From Calditrichia bacterium (GTDB lineage Bacteria > Calditrichota > Calditrichia > RBG-13-44-9 > J075), in NCBI GenBank assembly GCA_028284905.1, contig JANQQU010000072.1, forward strand, positions 124,001-188,000: a stretch of 64,000 nt of DNA, read 5' to 3'. The position numbers and the translations under genes were made by a program. Within the stretch, counting starts at the first letter, position 1. Each line of letters opens with the position of its first letter. The notes beneath the pieces are model-generated. The model had not been told where the DNA came from. It worked only from the letters and a program-made list of their open reading frames with translations, and did no database searches. Shown here one piece after another: positions 62,418-64,000 of this stretch.

Positions 62418-64000
62418 ATGAAAATTCGTAATATCTTTATAATACTGGTTAGCTGCTGCGTCTTACTTCTTATTGCCAGTTGTGCTGCGCAAAAGACAAG
62501 CATTAGAAAAACAGCAGCACCGGCAATTCCGAAAGTTGAAAGAGAATTCCGGGCAGCCTGGATCGCTTCGGTTGCGAATATCAACTGGCCCAGTAAACCG
62601 GGGCTTAGCGTGGAAACGCAGAAAGAAGAAGCGCTTGTTTTGCTCGATCTACTGAAGGATCACAATTTTAATGCCGCGATTCTGCAAATCCGCCCCCAAT
62701 GCGACGCGCTTTATCCCAGCGAACTGGAACCCTGGTCTTATTACTTAAGCGGCCAGCAGGGCAAAGCGCCTGAGCCTTATTACGATCCCCTAGAATTCTG
62801 GGTTGAACAAGCCCATCTGCGCGGCATTGAATTGCATGTCTGGTTTAATCCGTACCGGGCGCATCATGTCCGCGGAAAAGAAGTCACCGAGTTTTCCATT
62901 GTAAAGAAACGCCCGAAACTTGTCGTAAAGCTGAAAAGCGGTTACTACTGGATGGATCCGGCAAATCCGCAGACGCAGGACCATTCCTACGCGGTAGTGA
63001 TGGATGTCGTGAAACGCTATAACATCGATGGCGTTCATTTTGATGACTATTTCTACCCCTACCCTTCCTACAACGACAATGAAGATTTTCCAGATGACGC
63101 ATCCTGGGCAGCATACCAGCAGGCAGGCGGCCAATTGTCCCGCGGTGACTGGCGGCGTGAGGCGGTTAATATTTTTATCAAGCGGGTGTATGATGGTATC
63201 AAACAGGAAAAGCCACATGTTAAATTTGGCTTGAGCCCATTTGGCATTTGGCGGCCAAATTATCCGGCATCCATCAAGGGATTTGATCAATATGATAAAC
63301 TGTATGCCGACGCGCGGCTCTGGCTAAATGAAGGCTGGATCGATTACTGGACGCCGCAATTATACTGGCCGGTAAATCAAATTCCGCAGAGCTACCCGGT
63401 ATTATTGGGATGGTGGGCACAGGAGAACAAGAAAAAGCGGCACATTTGGCCAGGCATGAGCATCGGTCGGTTGCAGGGCGAAAAAAGGGTGGATGAAACC
63501 ATTAACCAAATTATGATTACGCGAGGAATGCTGCCCGAAAATTCCGGAAATGTGCATTGGAGTATTGGTCCACTAGTGAATGACGGAAGACTGGCCCGCT
63601 CAATTTTGCAAGGTCCCTACAAACGGCAAGCGTTAGTACCGGCTTTTCCCTGGCTGGATGAAACCCCGCCGGAAGCGCCCCACTTAAATACTGCCCTGGG
63701 CAATGACAGCCTCACTGTTAGCTGGTCGCATCAGAATGCAGGAGATGTTTTTCATTGGGTCGTTTCTTACCAGTACGGCGAGAGCTGGGATTATAAAATT
63801 CTGAGCCAGCAGGAACGCTCAATATCGCTTCCGCTATTCGTTTTAAAAAACAGCGACATTTCACGGGATTCGCTGAATAATAACAATATAGCGGATCTGC
63901 TCAATCCGATCTCCCAAATCGCTGTATCCGCAGTTGATCGACTGGGTAATGAGAGTAAACCGGAGCAGGTATCGATTCCGGATTTTTCAGCGCAACAAAT
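62418..64000 (+). CDS. GHL10/DUF187 family glycoside hydrolase-like lipoprotein (3' end beyond window)
   Basis: An open frame of at least 527 codons that runs off the window without a stop. An N-terminal lipoprotein signal ends LLLIASC (Cys about 22). The domain begins EFRAAWIASVANINWPSKPG and continues with ILQIRPQCDALYPS, LHVWFNPYRAHH, DGVHFDDYFYPYPSY and YWTPQLYWPV, all typical of the DUF187/GHL10 TIM-barrel proteins related to amylase-type hydrolases. A fibronectin-like segment (DSLTVSWSHQNAGDVFHW) follows at about 430. ATG codons at 62406 and 62415 are in the same frame; the GAGGGTG before 62418 favours the latest start. It probably acts on peptidoglycan or glycans at the surface. Confidence 0.88.
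   Translation, partial: MKIRNIFIILVSCCVLLLIASCAAQKTSIRKTAAPAIPKVEREFRAAWIASVANINWPSKPGLSVETQKEEALVLLDLLKDHNFNAAILQIRPQCDALYPSELEPWSYYLSGQQGKAPEPYYDPLEFWVEQAHLRGIELHVWFNPYRAHHVRGKEVTEFSIVKKRPKLVVKLKSGYYWMDPANPQTQDHSYAVVMDVVKRYNIDGVHFDDYFYPYPSYNDNEDFPDDASWAAYQQAGGQLSRGDWRREAVNIFIKRVYDGIKQEKPHVKFGLSPFGIWRPNYPASIKGFDQYDKLYADARLWLNEGWIDYWTPQLYWPVNQIPQSYPVLLGWWAQENKKKRHIWPGMSIGRLQGEKRVDETINQIMITRGMLPENSGNVHWSIGPLVNDGRLARSILQGPYKRQALVPAFPWLDETPPEAPHLNTALGNDSLTVSWSHQNAGDVFHWVVSYQYGESWDYKILSQQERSISLPLFVLKNSDISRDSLNNNNIADLLNPISQIAVSAVDRLGNESKPEQVSIPDFSAQQ

Overview
The window reads as a bacterial chromosome fragment from the FCB side of the tree. Calditrichota or a neighbouring candidate phylum is my best guess, but no 16S rRNA is present to settle it. 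The hints are secreted proteins ending in 'YPNPFNPST'-type C-terminal sorting domains, a dockerin-like tail on a giant repeat protein, LolD/FtsX-type ABC genes, a DUF3667 protein, a Tal-Pgi fusion, and many short heptamer/octamer repeats between genes. TGA is used as an ordinary stop elsewhere (for example at 11069), so this is not a genome with a globally reassigned code.

Region 1 (698-25962, all + strand) is one exopolysaccharide locus. It holds a Wzc-like chain-length/BY-kinase protein, a degenerate GGDEF-like protein, an initiating sugar-phosphate transferase, a GT2 and two GT4 glycosyltransferases, a flippase, an O-antigen ligase/polymerase, a polysaccharide deacetylase and an AsnB-type amidotransferase. 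Embedded in it is an unusual set of phosphate chemistry genes: PEP mutase (C-P bond formation) paired with a 2-hydroxyacid dehydrogenase, an ATP-grasp ligase, an HPr-kinase-like protein, two thymidylate-kinase-like proteins and two APH-fold kinases. Two of these families occur once fused and once free-standing. The gene set resembles exosortase-associated EPS loci, but no exosortase and no Wza-type exporter lies in the window.

Region 2 (25963-31906) has a 1-kb spacer with four copies of a structured hairpin repeat, then a 1,624-residue secreted protein of InlB-type repeats and duplicated modules.

Region 3 (31904-47562, all - strand) carries an FtsX/LolC-type permease, a STAS protein, a zinc alcohol dehydrogenase, a DUF3667 protein, a LolD-type ATPase, a degenerate 5'-nucleotidase fused to a probable outer-membrane barrel, and a pentose-phosphate block: zwf, gnd, rpiA and a transaldolase/glucose-6-phosphate isomerase fusion.

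Region 4 (47944-54180, + strand) encodes a sorted secreted protein, an EF-hand-containing membrane protein, and the most striking gene of the window. This is a secreted beta-propeller/redoxin protein whose reading frame is interrupted by one TGA exactly at the first cysteine of the thioredoxin CxxC motif, followed by a SECIS-like hairpin. It is a probable selenoprotein of a layout I do not recognise.

Region 5 (54642-64000) holds an ethanolamine-permease-like APC transporter, an alpha/beta hydrolase, a DUF2203 protein, an aquaporin, tRNA-Lys(TTT), pckA flanked by a second degenerate copy of the tRNA 3' end plus terminator, a GH26 lipoprotein, and a GHL10/DUF187 lipoprotein cut by the window end.

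Throughout, many intergenic gaps contain degenerate 7- or 8-nt tandem repeats that often abut stop codons. All positions and motifs come from reading the sequence; no searches or folding calculations were run.
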